From contig NZ_CP016616.1 of assembly GCF_002741015.1 (NCBI RefSeq), positions 417,501-481,500 on the forward strand: DNA of 64,000 nucleotides, read 5' to 3'. The notes below the pieces were generated by a model. It did no database searches and had not been told where the DNA came from. It saw only the letters and a program-made list of their open reading frames with translations. The translations under genes and the position numbers were made by a program. The stretch is from Microvirga ossetica. GTDB lineage: Bacteria > Pseudomonadota > Alphaproteobacteria > Rhizobiales > Beijerinckiaceae. Below, piece after piece: positions 53,445 to 61,978 of this stretch (position 1 is the stretch's first letter; the number at the start of each line of letters is the position of its first letter).

Positions 53445-55361
53445 TCACACCGTCACCTGCGTGCCGACCTCAACGACGCGACCGGTGGGGATCTGGAAGA
53501 AGTCCGTGGCATCGCTCGCCGACTTGACAAGGCTGATGAACAGCTTGTCCTGCCAGAACGACATCCCGCCATGGACCGAGGGTCGGATCGAACGCCGCGA
53601 GACGAAGAACGAGGTCGCCATGATGTCGAATTTGAATCCCTGCTTGCGCAGGAGGACCAGTCCACCCGGGATGTTCGGCGCCTCCATGTAGCCGAAGGTC
53701 ATGGTCACGCGCCAGAACGAGTCGCCGAGGTGCTCGATCCGAACACGCTCGTCGTCCCCGACCCGTGGGGTGTCCGCAGTCCTGACGGTCAGCACCACGT
53801 TCTGCTCGTGCAGGATCTTGTTGTGCTTGAGGTTGTGCAGCAGTGCAGCCGGAGCAGTCTCGGGATCGCTCGTCAGGAACACGGCCGTGCCCTTGACCCG
53901 GTGCGGCTGGCTCTTCTCCAGGATGCCGACGAGTTCGATCAGCGGCACGTCCACTTTCCGGGTCTTGTCAAACAGGATGTGCGTGCCGCGCCGCCACGTC
54001 ATCATGAGCAAAACCAGCAGGCCGCCAACCAGCAGCGGCATCCAGCCACCTTGGGGGATCTTGAGAGCGTTCGCCGTCAGGAAGATCGCGTCGACAAGCA
54101 GGAAGGGCGCCACGACCGCCGTGGCGAGCCACAGCGGCCACTTCCAGCACCGCCAGACCACGAAGAAGGCCATGATGGCCGTCACCACCATCGTGCCGGT
54201 CACGGCAATGCCGTAGGCGTGGGCCAGGGCGCTCGAACTCTTGAAGGCGATGATCAAGAGCAGCACGGCCGCCAGGAGCAGAATGTTGACCTTCGGCACG
54301 TAGATCTGGCCCTTCTCGGTCTCGGACGTCCAGCGGATCTCCAACCGCGGCAGCAGGCCCAGCTGGATCGCCTGCTGGGTCAGGGAGAACGCTCCTGTGA
54401 TCACCGCTTGGCTCGCAATGATGGTGGCGACGGTCGCCATGCCGACCATTGGCAGGAGGGCCCAATCGGGATAGAGCAGGAAGAAGGGGTTCTCGATCTT
54501 GCCGGGATCATCGAGCAGCAGCGCACCTTGACCAAAGTAGTTCAGGGCGAGGCAGGGCAGGACAAAGCTGAGCCAGGCGAGTTGGATCGGGCGTCGTCCG
54601 AAGTGGCCCATATCGGCATACAAAGCCTCGGCTCCAGTGACGGCGAGGAACACGGCCCCGAGGGCGAACAGGCCCGCCGTGCCGTGGGAGGCGAGAAACG
54701 CGATGCCGTAGGTGGGGCTGATCGCGGCCAGGATGCTCGGCTCATCGGCAATGTGAAGCAGGCCGCCGAGAGCCATGAGGGCGAACCACAGCACCATGAT
54801 CGGACCAAACCAGGCCGCGACGCGGGCCGTGCCATGGCTCTGTACCATAAACAGGCCAATCATGATAACGCCGCTGAGCGGCAGGACGTAATGGTCGAAG
54901 GCAGGCGTGACGAGCGTCAGGCCCTCAATGGCCGAGAGCACCGAGATCGCTGGCGTAATGATGGCGTCGCCATAGAACAGGGCGGCGCCGACCATGCCGA
55001 GCAGGGCGATCACGAGGATGTTGTGGCCCATGACCTTCTGGGTGAGCGCCATCAGCGTGAGCGTACCGCCTTCGCCGTTGTTGTCGGCCCGCAGGATGAA
55101 CAGCACGTACTTGACCGTCACAATGAAGATCAGGGCCCACAGGATCAGCGATACGATTCCGAACACCATCTCGCGCGTAACCGTACCGCCCGCCGCGGCT
55201 GCCGAGAGCGACTCCTTGAGGGCATAGAGCGGGCTCGTGCCAATGTCGCCATAGACGACACCGAGTGTACCGAGCGTCAGGGTCCAAAAGCCCGTGTGTG
55301 GAGCGGCCGGTTGAACTGCCGGCTCCGCGGGACGGGGCTGGCTGGAAGCGGCTGCGGTCAT
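53445..55361 (-). CDS. kup: Low-affinity potassium transporter Kup
   Basis: A 638-residue KUP/HAK/KT carrier. The N-terminal signature [20 protein letters not shown] is exact. Twelve helices follow, including [19 protein letters not shown] cytosolic and helix regions ([20 protein letters not shown]) and the Asp/Glu-rich helix 2-3 loop. A cytosolic C-terminal domain runs from about residue 480 ([20 protein letters not shown], then [20 protein letters not shown]). It performs proton-coupled potassium uptake. ATG 55361 directly abuts the TAA of the upstream small gene, so the two form an operon. It is intact. Confidence 0.96.
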   Translation of the reverse strand: MTAAASSQPRPAEPAVQPAAPHTGFWTLTLGTLGVVYGDIGTSPLYALKESLSAAAAGGTVTREMVFGIVSLILWALIFIVTVKYVLFILRADNNGEGGTLTLMALTQKVMGHNILVIALLGMVGAALFYGDAIITPAISVLSAIEGLTLVTPAFDHYVLPLSGVIMIGLFMVQSHGTARVAAWFGPIMVLWFALMALGGLLHIADEPSILAAISPTYGIAFLASHGTAGLFALGAVFLAVTGAEALYADMGHFGRRPIQLAWLSFVLPCLALNYFGQGALLLDDPGKIENPFFLLYPDWALLPMVGMATVATIIASQAVITGAFSLTQQAIQLGLLPRLEIRWTSETEKGQIYVPKVNILLLAAVLLLIIAFKSSSALAHAYGIAVTGTMVVTAIMAFFVVWRCWKWPLWLATAVVAPFLLVDAIFLTANALKIPQGGWMPLLVGGLLVLLMMTWRRGTHILFDKTRKVDVPLIELVGILEKSQPHRVKGTAVFLTSDPETAPAALLHNLKHNKILHEQNVVLTVRTADTPRVGDDERVRIEHLGDSFWRVTMTFGYMEAPNIPGGLVLLRKQGFKFDIMATSFFVSRRSIRPSVHGGMSFWQDKLFISLVKSASDATDFFQIPTGRVVEVGTQVTV

Positions 55362-55829
55362 TTATCTCTCCACACCATGGGTCATCGAGGCCGCTCCGGA
55401 TCTGTTCCTCCGCCTGAACGCCGTCACGTTGCTTGGAGCCCGGCCCTGGGCCTTCTGGAGCTGGGCCTGGACGAGGGCACCAAAGATCGCGAGCGCCGGG
55501 TTGTCGTGCTGGAACTCGGCCACGTCCTCAACCCAGTTGATCGCCAGCCCGCGGACGCAGATTGCGCAGTTCCAGCGACTGTCATCGCAGGACAGGCGGT
55601 GGATCACCCAGTCCGGCAGTTCCCAGCCGATCAGCCAGAAGCCCAGGTCGACCCAGGCCTCCGCCCCGATCAGGCGCTGCACGAGATCGTGGGGCTGGAT
55701 GCCCGACTTGAGCCGGGGACAGGCGTATTGCAGCACATCCGCCACGAGGCTGCCCGTCGGCTGGCAGGTCGTCTCGATCCGCCTCAGAAGCGAGCGGAGA
55801 TCGCGCTCCAGGTTTTGTTTCGGCCACAT
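55362..55829 (-). CDS. Conserved-looking protein coupled to kup
   Basis: A soluble 155-residue protein starting MWPKQNLERDLRSLLRRI, with LVADVLQYACPRLKSGIQPH, EAWVDLGFWLIGWELPDWVI, an HRLSCDDSRWNCAICVRGLA cluster with three Cys, and an Ala/Gln-rich helix. The stop codon is immediately followed by the kup ATG, indicating translational coupling and perhaps a regulatory role. A diverged copy at 33843-34088 shows that the family is present more than once. ATG 55829 is chosen; 55844 adds five residues. Function unknown. Confidence 0.6.
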   Translation of the reverse strand: MWPKQNLERDLRSLLRRIETTCQPTGSLVADVLQYACPRLKSGIQPHDLVQRLIGAEAWVDLGFWLIGWELPDWVIHRLSCDDSRWNCAICVRGLAINWVEDVAEFQHDNPALAIFGALVQAQLQKAQGRAPSNVTAFRRRNRSGAASMTHGVER

Positions 55830-56234
55830 CTTGGCTATCCACACAGGTCAGAACCAGGCCGGACAACCGGTGCCCCTCGGACAACAATCGGTTCCTGACC
55901 TTTCAGATCAGACATGGCCAGGGCCGCATAAAAAATCGATTGGGAGGTGAAAGGCTCGATCTAAAGGCTGCTGCTTTGCAAACATATTGCCCTCAACAGT
56001 TTGCGTCTGCGGTATGCGCAGACACGACAAGTCAGTTTGGTGCTTCCGACCGGAGCGTCAGCCTGCGAGATCTGACAGGGGATCGGCGTGCTCGTCTGGT
56101 CTAGGTTGTGAGGGTGAAGTCAGCAAGGTTTGCGGCTTGCGGTTGCGTCCGTCACCAGGGGAATGCACGAGATCTAGGGCGCTCGAAAAGGAGCGCCAAA
56201 TCAGTTCATTGGCAGGGGAGCAGTGGGGAAGGCA
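55830..56234. other. Divergent intergenic region with one motif copy
   Basis: Lies between the kup operon and the small gene at 56235. It holds the motif copy at 56057, oriented toward kup. Confidence 0.5.
56057..56079 (-). promoter_or_regulatory. Dispersed oriented motif, reverse form
   Basis: GTCAGCCTGCGAGATCTGAC then AGG, one of the best copies, 228 bp upstream of the kup-operon start at 55829 and in its orientation. Confidence 0.7.
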
Positions 56235-56453
56235 ATGGATACCTATAACTTGTTCCGGCGCAAGGGCTATAGTGCGCTCTGCTGTGTGGTGCCGGCACAC
56301 TCCCCGACCCCCGGCTTCCTCAGCGCGACAATCTGGGACTTCATGGGTGGGATCAATACCGAAGAGTCGCCGGTGTTAACCGGATTTGACAAAGCCGCTG
56401 CGAAGCTCGTGATCCCCCTCAACGGTTTCTATTTATTCCAGGAAGTGGCCTAA
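56235..56453 (+). CDS. Small conserved-looking protein, 72 aa
   Basis: From ATG 56235 (GGGGAAGG upstream) the product is MDTYNLFRRKGYSALCCVVP, then TIWDFMGGI, ending FDKAAAKLVIPLNGFYLFQE. The start YNLFRRKxxxxLxCAVPE and the end VRFNGFYLFQ recall a family of roughly 70-residue alphaproteobacterial proteins of unknown function. No signal peptide. The 3' end lies 10 bp before the MITE copy at 56464, which may have inserted close to its terminator. Confidence 0.55.
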   Translation: MDTYNLFRRKGYSALCCVVPAHSPTPGFLSATIWDFMGGINTEESPVLTGFDKAAAKLVIPLNGFYLFQEVA

Positions 56454-56463
56454 CAGAGTTCCG

Positions 56464-56600
56464 CCTGTTGCAAATGTGAAGTATAGCCACTACAGATACT
56501 GTTTTGGCGCCGCGCCATACTCGCCGAATGCTTGATTTCCCAGCCGCGCGCCTGCACAGCGCAGTTGCGACATGTAAGTGGAAAGCAAGTTTGCAACAGG
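56464..56600. mobile_element. IS6-end MITE-like element, copy 2
   Basis: A 137-bp unit with terminal repeats CCTGTTGCAAA and TTTGCAACAGG. Internal words GTATAGCCAC, GTTTTG and CTTGATTTC/CTTGATTTCCC-like segments align with the copy at 12277. It is non-coding. Confidence 0.7.
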
Positions 56601-56751
56601 TCCTGATCAGGCGCAGTGCAGCAGTGCACTTGCAGCGGCAATCTCTATTGCCATGGTGGCCCCGGACCGCGCGCGTATCATTGACGTGGCGAGAAGATTT
56701 CGCAGAACCCGAGGCGCCACAGTGCATTTTGCCTGTCATGCCCGCGACAGA

Positions 56752-56932
56752 TGGGCACGACGTGGGCGAAGCGAATGGCGGGCAGGAAACTGTGCTTGTG
56801 CCCTTGGCAGCGCACAACCGGAAAGTAAGGAGCGTGCCGACGCTTGATGTCTCATCGACCTGCCATGCGGCCATAGACCTCCACTGGAGCGACGGCCAGA
56901 ACGACAACAACTGCTTTGAAAGAAACAGGACA
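56752..56932 (+). pseudogene. Fragment related to the secreted protein at 47610
   Basis: The frame reads DVGEANGGQETVLVPLAAHN and RSVPTLDVSSTCHAAIDLHW, then SDGQNDNNCFE. This aligns with VEAKGCDKAVPVSVAARGRE, VPTLDVTSSCRAATNLHLTD and GQDYNTCMQDE of the intact protein. The signal peptide and the C-terminal third are missing, and the MITE lies just upstream. Confidence 0.6.
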
Positions 56933-56976
56933 CTATTAGACTACTCCCTGATAACCCGAAGCTTGAGGAACCTGCC

Positions 56977-57545
56977 ATGCGTCTGGCCCTACTGTCGCCT
57001 TCCGATCTCGGCTCTCAACAGCACGAACTCTATGATGACATGCGAAATGGCATCGAGAACAACTTCAAGGGCTTTCAGGCCATCAACAGCGAGGGCGCAT
57101 TGATCGGTCCTTGGAATCCATGGCCGCATTTTCCGAAGTTCGGCCGCCCAATATGGCATCTCGTCAAAGCTCTCTCCACTTCGCCGACATTGCCGCAACC
57201 GGTTCGTGAAGTCGCCGTCCTCGTCACCGGGGCTCATTTCCACTCAGCCTACGAGCTTTACGCCCACGTTCTTCTCGCGGAGGCGCGTGGGCTATCAGAC
57301 GAAAAGATCGCGACCGTCGTGGCTGGGCAGCGCCCGATAGATCTCACTCGGGAGGAGACGGTCGCATATGACGTTGCTTCGGCGCTGGTGTCGGGCAGCG
57401 CGTCCTTGCCGAGCTGTTCTATCGTCAGGCAATGGCGACCTTCGGCCAGGATGGTACCGCGGAACTAATCTATCTGGTCGGGCTCTACTGCTTGGTCTCA
57501 GTGACCCTGAACGGCTTCGACGTGCCCGTGCCGGAAAGCAATTGA
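56977..57545 (+). pseudogene. Carboxymuconolactone decarboxylase-family protein, frameshifted
   Basis: From ATG 56977 (GAGGA upstream) the product shows GPWNPWPHFPKFGRPIWHLV, LPQPVREVAVLVTGAHFHSA, YELYAHVLLAEARGLSDEKI and DLTREETVAYDVASALV. After a one-base shift near 57395 it continues VLAELFYRQAMATFGQDGTA and ELIYLVGLYCLVSVTLNGFD to TGA at 57545. This is an AhpD-like CMD fold of the type with a His/Tyr active site rather than paired Cys. The full-length content is present but the frame is broken. Confidence 0.75.
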
Positions 57546-57622
57546 GGAACGGATATTCGGACCTGCCATTGAAGCTCGTCTCCGGATGAGGGACGCCTGT
57601 GTCCAGGATAGGCAACCCCGCT

Positions 57623-57644
57623 CCTGTCAGATCTCCCAGGGTGA
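57623..57644 (+). promoter_or_regulatory. Dispersed oriented motif upstream of bdhA-like gene
   Basis: CCTGTCAGATCTCCCAGG then GTGA, 57 bp upstream of ATG 57701 in the orientation of the gene. Confidence 0.6.
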
Positions 57645-57700
57645 TCAGCTACCTGCAATACACCACCTTGCAAGTCTAATGCGCATGCCCGTGCGGTGAC

Positions 57701-58229
57701 ATGGAGGCTTCAGTGACGCTTCGTTCCAAAACAGCCGTCATGACAGGCTCGACCAGGGGCATCGGCCTCGCCATCGCCCGGGCTCTCGCCAAGGAAGGGG
57801 CCAATGTGGTCATCAACGGCTTCGGCGATGCGGGTGAGATCGAGAAGACGCGTGCCGGCATCGAGAGCGAATTGGGCGTCAAGGCGATCTATTCGCCGGC
57901 CGACACGTCGAAGCCGCACGAGATTGAGGAAATGATCCGCCTTGCCGAAAAGACATTCGGCAGCGTCGACATTCTCGTCAACAATGCGGACATCCAATTC
58001 GTCTCGCCGGTGGAGAATTTCCCGGTCGAGAAATGGGACCAGATCATCGCCATCAACCTGTCATCCGCCTTCCATGCGATCTGCGCCGCGGTGCCGGGCA
58101 TGAAGGCACGCAAATGGGGCCGCATCATCAACACGGCCTCCGCCCATTCGCTCGTGGCCTCACCATTCAAATCGGCCTATGTCGCCGCCAAGCACGGCAT
58201 CGCGGGTCTGACCAAGACGGTGGCGCTGG
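57701..58229 (+). pseudogene. bdhA: 3-hydroxybutyrate dehydrogenase-like SDR, cut by IS6
   Basis: A short-chain dehydrogenase with TGSTRGIGLAIARALAKEGA (NAD-binding), an NNAD motif at the usual NNAG position, catalytic Ser in INTASAHSLVASP and the Tyr-Lys pair in SAYVAAKHGIAGLTKTVAL. The order and residues fit BdhA, which interconverts 3-hydroxybutyrate and acetoacetate in polyhydroxybutyrate turnover. After TKTVAL the IS6 left end begins and the last roughly 80 residues (substrate loop and tetramer interface) are lost. The Gly-to-Asp change suggests further decay. Confidence 0.82.
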
Positions 58230-59043
58230 GGCGCCGTCAACTTAACGAGGCGGGATAGGTTGGTCTACCACCGGTCATCGGATCAGAGGCCAGCGGCGAC
58301 GCCAGTCACTTCGTTCCAAACCCGAAAGGCTTAAGCCCAAGACGTGCGATGCTCAGCGGCGTTGATGTTGGCGGGACGGCGGAAGAGGTTGGCAACCTGC
58401 TCGTGGACTGAGAGGAAGTATTGCGCCTGCCCAGCTGACTTGAAGCGCTTCATGATCCGCTCGCGTCGTCGGGTCGGCTGATGGCTGTTTTCTGCTCGGT
58501 TGTTCAAGCCCCGATGTTGTCGGTGTTCAACTCCGGGCATCACCGCTCTTTTCGCGACAGCATAGCTGGCCAGCTTGTCTGTGATCAGCACGCGCGGTGC
58601 CCTGCCCTGCTTCTTGAGCAACTTGCGCAGCAGCCGCTTGGCAGCCTGCGCATTCCGGCGGATCTGAACCAAGATGTCCAGCACGACCCCATGTTGATCC
58701 ACGGCTCGCCAGAGCCAGTGCTTCCGGCCGCCGATGCTGATCACCATCTCATCTAAGTGCCATTTGTCTTCGGCTGCCGGAACACGCCGACGGATCTGGT
58801 TCGCGAAGCCGTGACCGAACTTCAGCGCCCATTGCTGGACCGTCTCATGGCTGACTAGGATGCCTCGGGCCGCTAGCCTCTCCTCAACCATGCGCAGGCT
58901 GAGTGGAAACCGAAAGTACAACCAGACGGCATGACTGATCACTTCAGCCGGGTAGCGGTGGCGAGCATAACGGGGATGACGGGTCTTCTTCATCCCTCAC
59001 ATATGTCAGGATCCCGTCACCTCCGGGTTAAATTGACGGTGCC
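58230..59043 (-). mobile_element. IS6-family insertion sequence
   Basis: About 814 bp bounded by imperfect inverted ends: GGCGCCGTCAACTTAAC at 58230-58246 and, complemented, GGCACCGTCAATTTAAC at 59027-59043. It encodes one transposase. The 8-bp flanks (TGGCGCTG and TATCCAAC) differ, and the rest of the interrupted SDR is not found on the far side, so the insertion was followed by a deletion or cointegrate resolution. Confidence 0.8.
58331..58993 (-). CDS. IS6-family DDE transposase
   Basis: A 220-residue transposase starting MKKTRHPRYARHRYPAEVIS with an N-terminal HTH (LSLRMVEERLAARGILVSHE) and the DDE core: WHLDEMVISIGGRKHWLWRA (first Asp), VLITDKLASYAVAKRAVMPG (second Asp) and NNRAENSHQPTRRRERIMKR (Glu). 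The length is slightly short of the usual 230-240, but all catalytic residues are present, so it may be active. It could also supply transposase to the IS6-end MITEs at 12277 and 56464, although its own ends differ from theirs. Confidence 0.92.
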   Translation of the reverse strand: MKKTRHPRYARHRYPAEVISHAVWLYFRFPLSLRMVEERLAARGILVSHETVQQWALKFGHGFANQIRRRVPAAEDKWHLDEMVISIGGRKHWLWRAVDQHGVVLDILVQIRRNAQAAKRLLRKLLKKQGRAPRVLITDKLASYAVAKRAVMPGVEHRQHRGLNNRAENSHQPTRRRERIMKRFKSAGQAQYFLSVHEQVANLFRRPANINAAEHRTSWA

Positions 59044-59067
59044 TATCCAACACGAGCCAGGACGCTA

Positions 59068-59111
59068 GACCATCGGACCCAAAAGTGGAACGACTTCTGA
59101 GTCCGATGGTC
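59068..59111. repeat. Inverted repeat next to IS6 right end
   Basis: GACCATCGGAC and GTCCGATGGTC are separated by 22 nt containing CCAAAAGTGGAA. It resembles interspersed or terminator-like palindromes of Methylobacteriaceae genomes. No T-run follows. Confidence 0.45.
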
Positions 59112-59161
59112 ATCTTCACGAGCGCATTGCTCGGTGCGGCCCTCCTCTTCCGCACGATACG

Positions 59162-59815
59162 CTAGTCACCGACGGCCGATGATTTCTTTCGCGCTGAGGA
59201 CCGCCTGCCGCCCTTGCGGCTGTCGCCGTTGCCGCGGTCCTCGCCCGACGAGCCGCTGAGGGCGCCCATCACGACCTCCCCTGCGGCTCCGATGGCAGCC
59301 GCTGCAACCTCGAGCGGAGCCGCAACGATCTCCGCCCCAAGGCTTCCCACGGCTGAGACGGCGGCCCTGCCTTCCTGGGTTGCGCTGCCCTGTCCCTGCT
59401 CACCGCCCTGCGGCTTCTCGAGCACGTTTGCAATCGCCCTGAGGGCTTCTGCCATCACCGTGCGGGCCTGTGGGGAGGTGAGCGTTGTCTCAAGTGTCGA
59501 GAGCCAGGCCATCGGGTTCAGCAGGCTGCCCTGCGCCCGGGAGCGGGCCTGCGTCGTGGAAAGCGATCGCGATGTGCCGGAGGTCGAACGTGCTGCCGTG
59601 CGCGATCCTGCGGAGGACCGGGACTTCGCGGGAACAGCCTGGGACTTCGTTGCAGACCGGGAGCCGGCCATCGCTTTAGGCTGGGCACGCTTGGAGGCGC
59701 CAGTCTGCTTCTTCGTGGCAGACCGGGAGGCGGAGGTCGACGCGGACTTCTCCGGCGTATTCCGGCTCCTGCTGGGTTGGGAGGTGTCGTCCTTTTTTAT
59801 TCGAGCCATTGTCAT
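59162..59815 (-). CDS. Basic Ser/Arg/Lys/Ala-rich protein
   Basis: From [10 protein letters not shown] the first 100 residues are low-complexity and strongly basic (repeats of [21 protein letters not shown]), like histone-H1-like tails. A central helical segment follows ([40 protein letters not shown]), then an Ala/Gly hydrophobic region ([20 protein letters not shown]) and a basic tail [14 protein letters not shown]. It may be a nucleoid-associated or polyhydroxyalkanoate-granule-associated protein; the helical part and Ala/Gly region would suit a phasin-like role. No family is firm. The start is at 59815 or 59809. Confidence 0.5.
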   Translation of the reverse strand: MTMARIKKDDTSQPSRSRNTPEKSASTSASRSATKKQTGASKRAQPKAMAGSRSATKSQAVPAKSRSSAGSRTAARSTSGTSRSLSTTQARSRAQGSLLNPMAWLSTLETTLTSPQARTVMAEALRAIANVLEKPQGGEQGQGSATQEGRAAVSAVGSLGAEIVAAPLEVAAAAIGAAGEVVMGALSGSSGEDRGNGDSRKGGRRSSARKKSSAVGD

Positions 59816-60135
59816 TCTTTCATCTGCTGGGGCCGCAAGCCGGCCGTACCGAGGAACAGCGTTCCTCCGCGATGACAATGACGGCGTCGCCGTTCGGTTC
59901 GTTCGCGAAAATAGGCGAAGGCGAATTAGCTCCGCCGCAAGAACTCCAGGCCAGCCGGAAGATCGTGCTCCTGCCGTGCCGGTCGAAAGGCTTTGATGGA
60001 CGATCTCGCACTCGGTGGCGCCTCGTCAGTGATCCAAGCGGCTTTTCCATCGCGCGTCTGCGGCGGGCATGCCGCTTCGACGTGGAGCATCGCTTCCTGC
60101 AGCCATTCGGCCAGTTGCGCCGCACGAGGTTGGCA

Positions 60136-60618
60136 TCAGGCCTTAATGTGTTGGGCTTCGGGCTTGCGCGTGCCGGCGTGCAGTTGCCGATTGCCCCAAC
60201 TCTGGAGCGCCCGTTGCGTGATGTTTGTGATCTTCCATGCGCCTTCGGCCCTGCCGAACAGGAACTCGTAGGCCCTGCACGAGTGATAGAAGTCCTCACC
60301 CTCACCCGTGAACGCACGGTCGAACCTTAGGATCAGGTAGTTGCAGCGTCCTCGCACACCATCCGCCCCCGTCGACAACAGCAGGTTGGAGAAACTGTGA
60401 TGTTTGGCCAGGGTATCGACTGCATCCTGCCGACGCTTGACGAACTCGGTACTACTCATGACGCTGGGCTGCTCGCGACCAGACGAGGAATAGTCAATAA
60501 ACACTTCAGTCGCGAGACAGTCTTCCATGGCTGTCCAATCCCGCTCGTCGAAGGCGAGGAAGAAACGGCAGAGGACATCGTTGATGGCGATGTGGTCGAG
60601 AGCGTCCAAGGATTCCAT
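60136..60618 (-). CDS. SnoaL-like (NTF2-fold) protein
   Basis: A 160-residue protein with the SnoaL_4-type pattern: IAINDVLCRFFLAFDERDWT, AMEDCLATEVFIDYSSSGRE, HHSFSNLLLSTGADGVRGRC and GEDFYHSCRAYEFLFGRAEG followed by AWKITNITQR. The NTF2-like cone fold occurs in isomerases, dehydratases and ring-hydroxylating dioxygenase beta subunits. A catalytic His (HHSF) is present but the substrate is unknown. MESLD at 60618 is chosen; 60627 adds three residues. It is a single gene. Confidence 0.72.
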   Translation of the reverse strand: MESLDALDHIAINDVLCRFFLAFDERDWTAMEDCLATEVFIDYSSSGREQPSVMSSTEFVKRRQDAVDTLAKHHSFSNLLLSTGADGVRGRCNYLILRFDRAFTGEGEDFYHSCRAYEFLFGRAEGAWKITNITQRALQSWGNRQLHAGTRKPEAQHIKA

Positions 60619-60857
60619 GCCAGTCATCCTCTGTGGCGAAACGAGAGCGGTCGGCGCCGACGTCAGCAATGCAGGCTGAGGTCGCTACTGCCATGGAAGC
60701 CCAACCCAGGAAAGTAGCACCTGGAAAGTCCACACTGGTCGATGCCGTTGAAAAAGTCCGCAACTGCCGTTTCCAAGTGGTCAGCATGCAGGATGACGGG
60801 CCTGGACATACGCGGCAAAGGCACCAGCAGCGCGGAAGACACCGGCCTTAAGGGAAT

Positions 60858-60876
60858 GAGGCCAGCAAGTGGCCTC
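60858..60876. terminator. Hairpin downstream of tctC
   Basis: GAGGCCA-GCAAG-TGGCCTC, a 7-bp perfect stem 67 bp after the tctC stop. No T-run on the tctC strand, so it may be a processing or Rho-linked hairpin. Confidence 0.35.
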
Positions 60877-60942
60877 AAACCCTGGTCGCATCGTCCGAGG
60901 TGATTGGTTGGTCAATTGGATGAGTTCGCTTCAACCCAATGA

Positions 60943-61914
60943 CTAACCGAGGCCAAGCTCTTTCAGGATTGCCGTGATACGAGCCTGCTCCTCCTTGATG
61001 AACGTCCCGAACTGGGCGGACGGCATGTAGAGGTCGACCCATTCCCGTTCCTGGAGCAGCTGCTTCCAAGAGGCGCTTTGCATCAGCTTGGCGACCGCCG
61101 CTTCGAGCGCTTGCTTGTCCTCAGCACTGACATTGGGAGGAGCCATCAATCCGCGCCAGTTCACCAGCGTCGCATCGACACCCTGCTCCCGGAAGGTCGA
61201 AATGTCGATGCCGGGCAGGCGCTCCGGCGATGAGATGCCGATGGGCCGAAGCTTGCCCACCTTGAATTGGCTCGTGACCTCGTTGAGACCCCCGGTTGCA
61301 ACGGTGATCTTGCCGTTCATCACCAGCGGCAGCATCTCGCCACCGGTTCCGACGGGAATGTAGTTCATCTTCTTGACGTCACCACCGCCGGCCTTGGCGA
61401 CCAGGCCGCAGAGGACGTGGTCGGGCGAGCCATGCGCAAAGCCACCCCAGGTGACCGATCCGGGGTCCTGCTTGAACTTGTTGACCAGATCCGTGACGGT
61501 CTTGATGGGCGATTCAGCGGCAACGAACAGCGGCTGGTACTCGCCCTGGAGACGGGCGAGCGGGGTGGTCTGCTCAAGAGTCACCGGTGACTTGTTAATG
61601 ACGGGTGCGCCCACAAGGCCGAAACCAGCGACCATCAGCGACGGGTCACGATCCTTGGAGTTGATGAACTGGGCCAAGCCGATGGTGCCGCCGGCGCCTG
61701 GAACATTCTGAACCTGCACGCTGGTGGCGATCTTTTCCTTCATCAGCACATCCTGCACCGCGCGGGCGAGTTGATCGTATCCGCCTCCAGGGCCGGCCGG
61801 CGCGACGATCTTGAGGCTCTTGAGCTCTTGCGCCCATGCCGGCACCGCCGGCAGAAGGCTGGCCGAGGCGGCGGCAAGGAGGGCCTTGTTGAAGCTGCGG
61901 CGATCTAAGGTCAT
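60943..61914 (-). CDS. tctC: Tripartite tricarboxylate transporter receptor TctC
   Basis: A 323-residue periplasmic binding protein of the Bug/TctC family. The export signal carries a twin Arg (LDRRSFNKALLAAASASLLP, cleavage near AWAQE), so Tat export is possible. The mature domain has LKIVAPAGPGGGYDQLARAV, VQNVPGAGGTIGLAQF, GGFAHGSPDH, GGEMLPLVMNGKITVATGGL and a C-terminal helix VDLYMPSAQFGTFIKEEQAR. It binds a di- or tricarboxylate and delivers it to TctA/TctB, encoded divergently at 63403 and 63912. ATG 61914 with GGGAGACAGGA upstream is chosen over in-frame codons back to 61971. Confidence 0.9.
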   Translation of the reverse strand: MTLDRRSFNKALLAAASASLLPAVPAWAQELKSLKIVAPAGPGGGYDQLARAVQDVLMKEKIATSVQVQNVPGAGGTIGLAQFINSKDRDPSLMVAGFGLVGAPVINKSPVTLEQTTPLARLQGEYQPLFVAAESPIKTVTDLVNKFKQDPGSVTWGGFAHGSPDHVLCGLVAKAGGGDVKKMNYIPVGTGGEMLPLVMNGKITVATGGLNEVTSQFKVGKLRPIGISSPERLPGIDISTFREQGVDATLVNWRGLMAPPNVSAEDKQALEAAVAKLMQSASWKQLLQEREWVDLYMPSAQFGTFIKEEQARITAILKELGLG

Positions 61915-61978
61915 TTCCTGTCTCCCATGGTTCTTCTTCGACACGTCACGTTGGTTGGTCGTGGATCGCACCTGAGAC

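Noticed and set aside
53433..55898. An 821-codon plus-strand open frame
   Set aside because: It is antisense to kup, is dominated by His, Arg, Gln, Asp and Glu as expected for the complement of a GC-rich membrane protein, and has no domain character.
58996..59030. ATATGTCAGGATCCCGTCAC as another dispersed motif copy
   Set aside because: It belongs to the IS6 right end, and its core does not keep the AGATCT centre.
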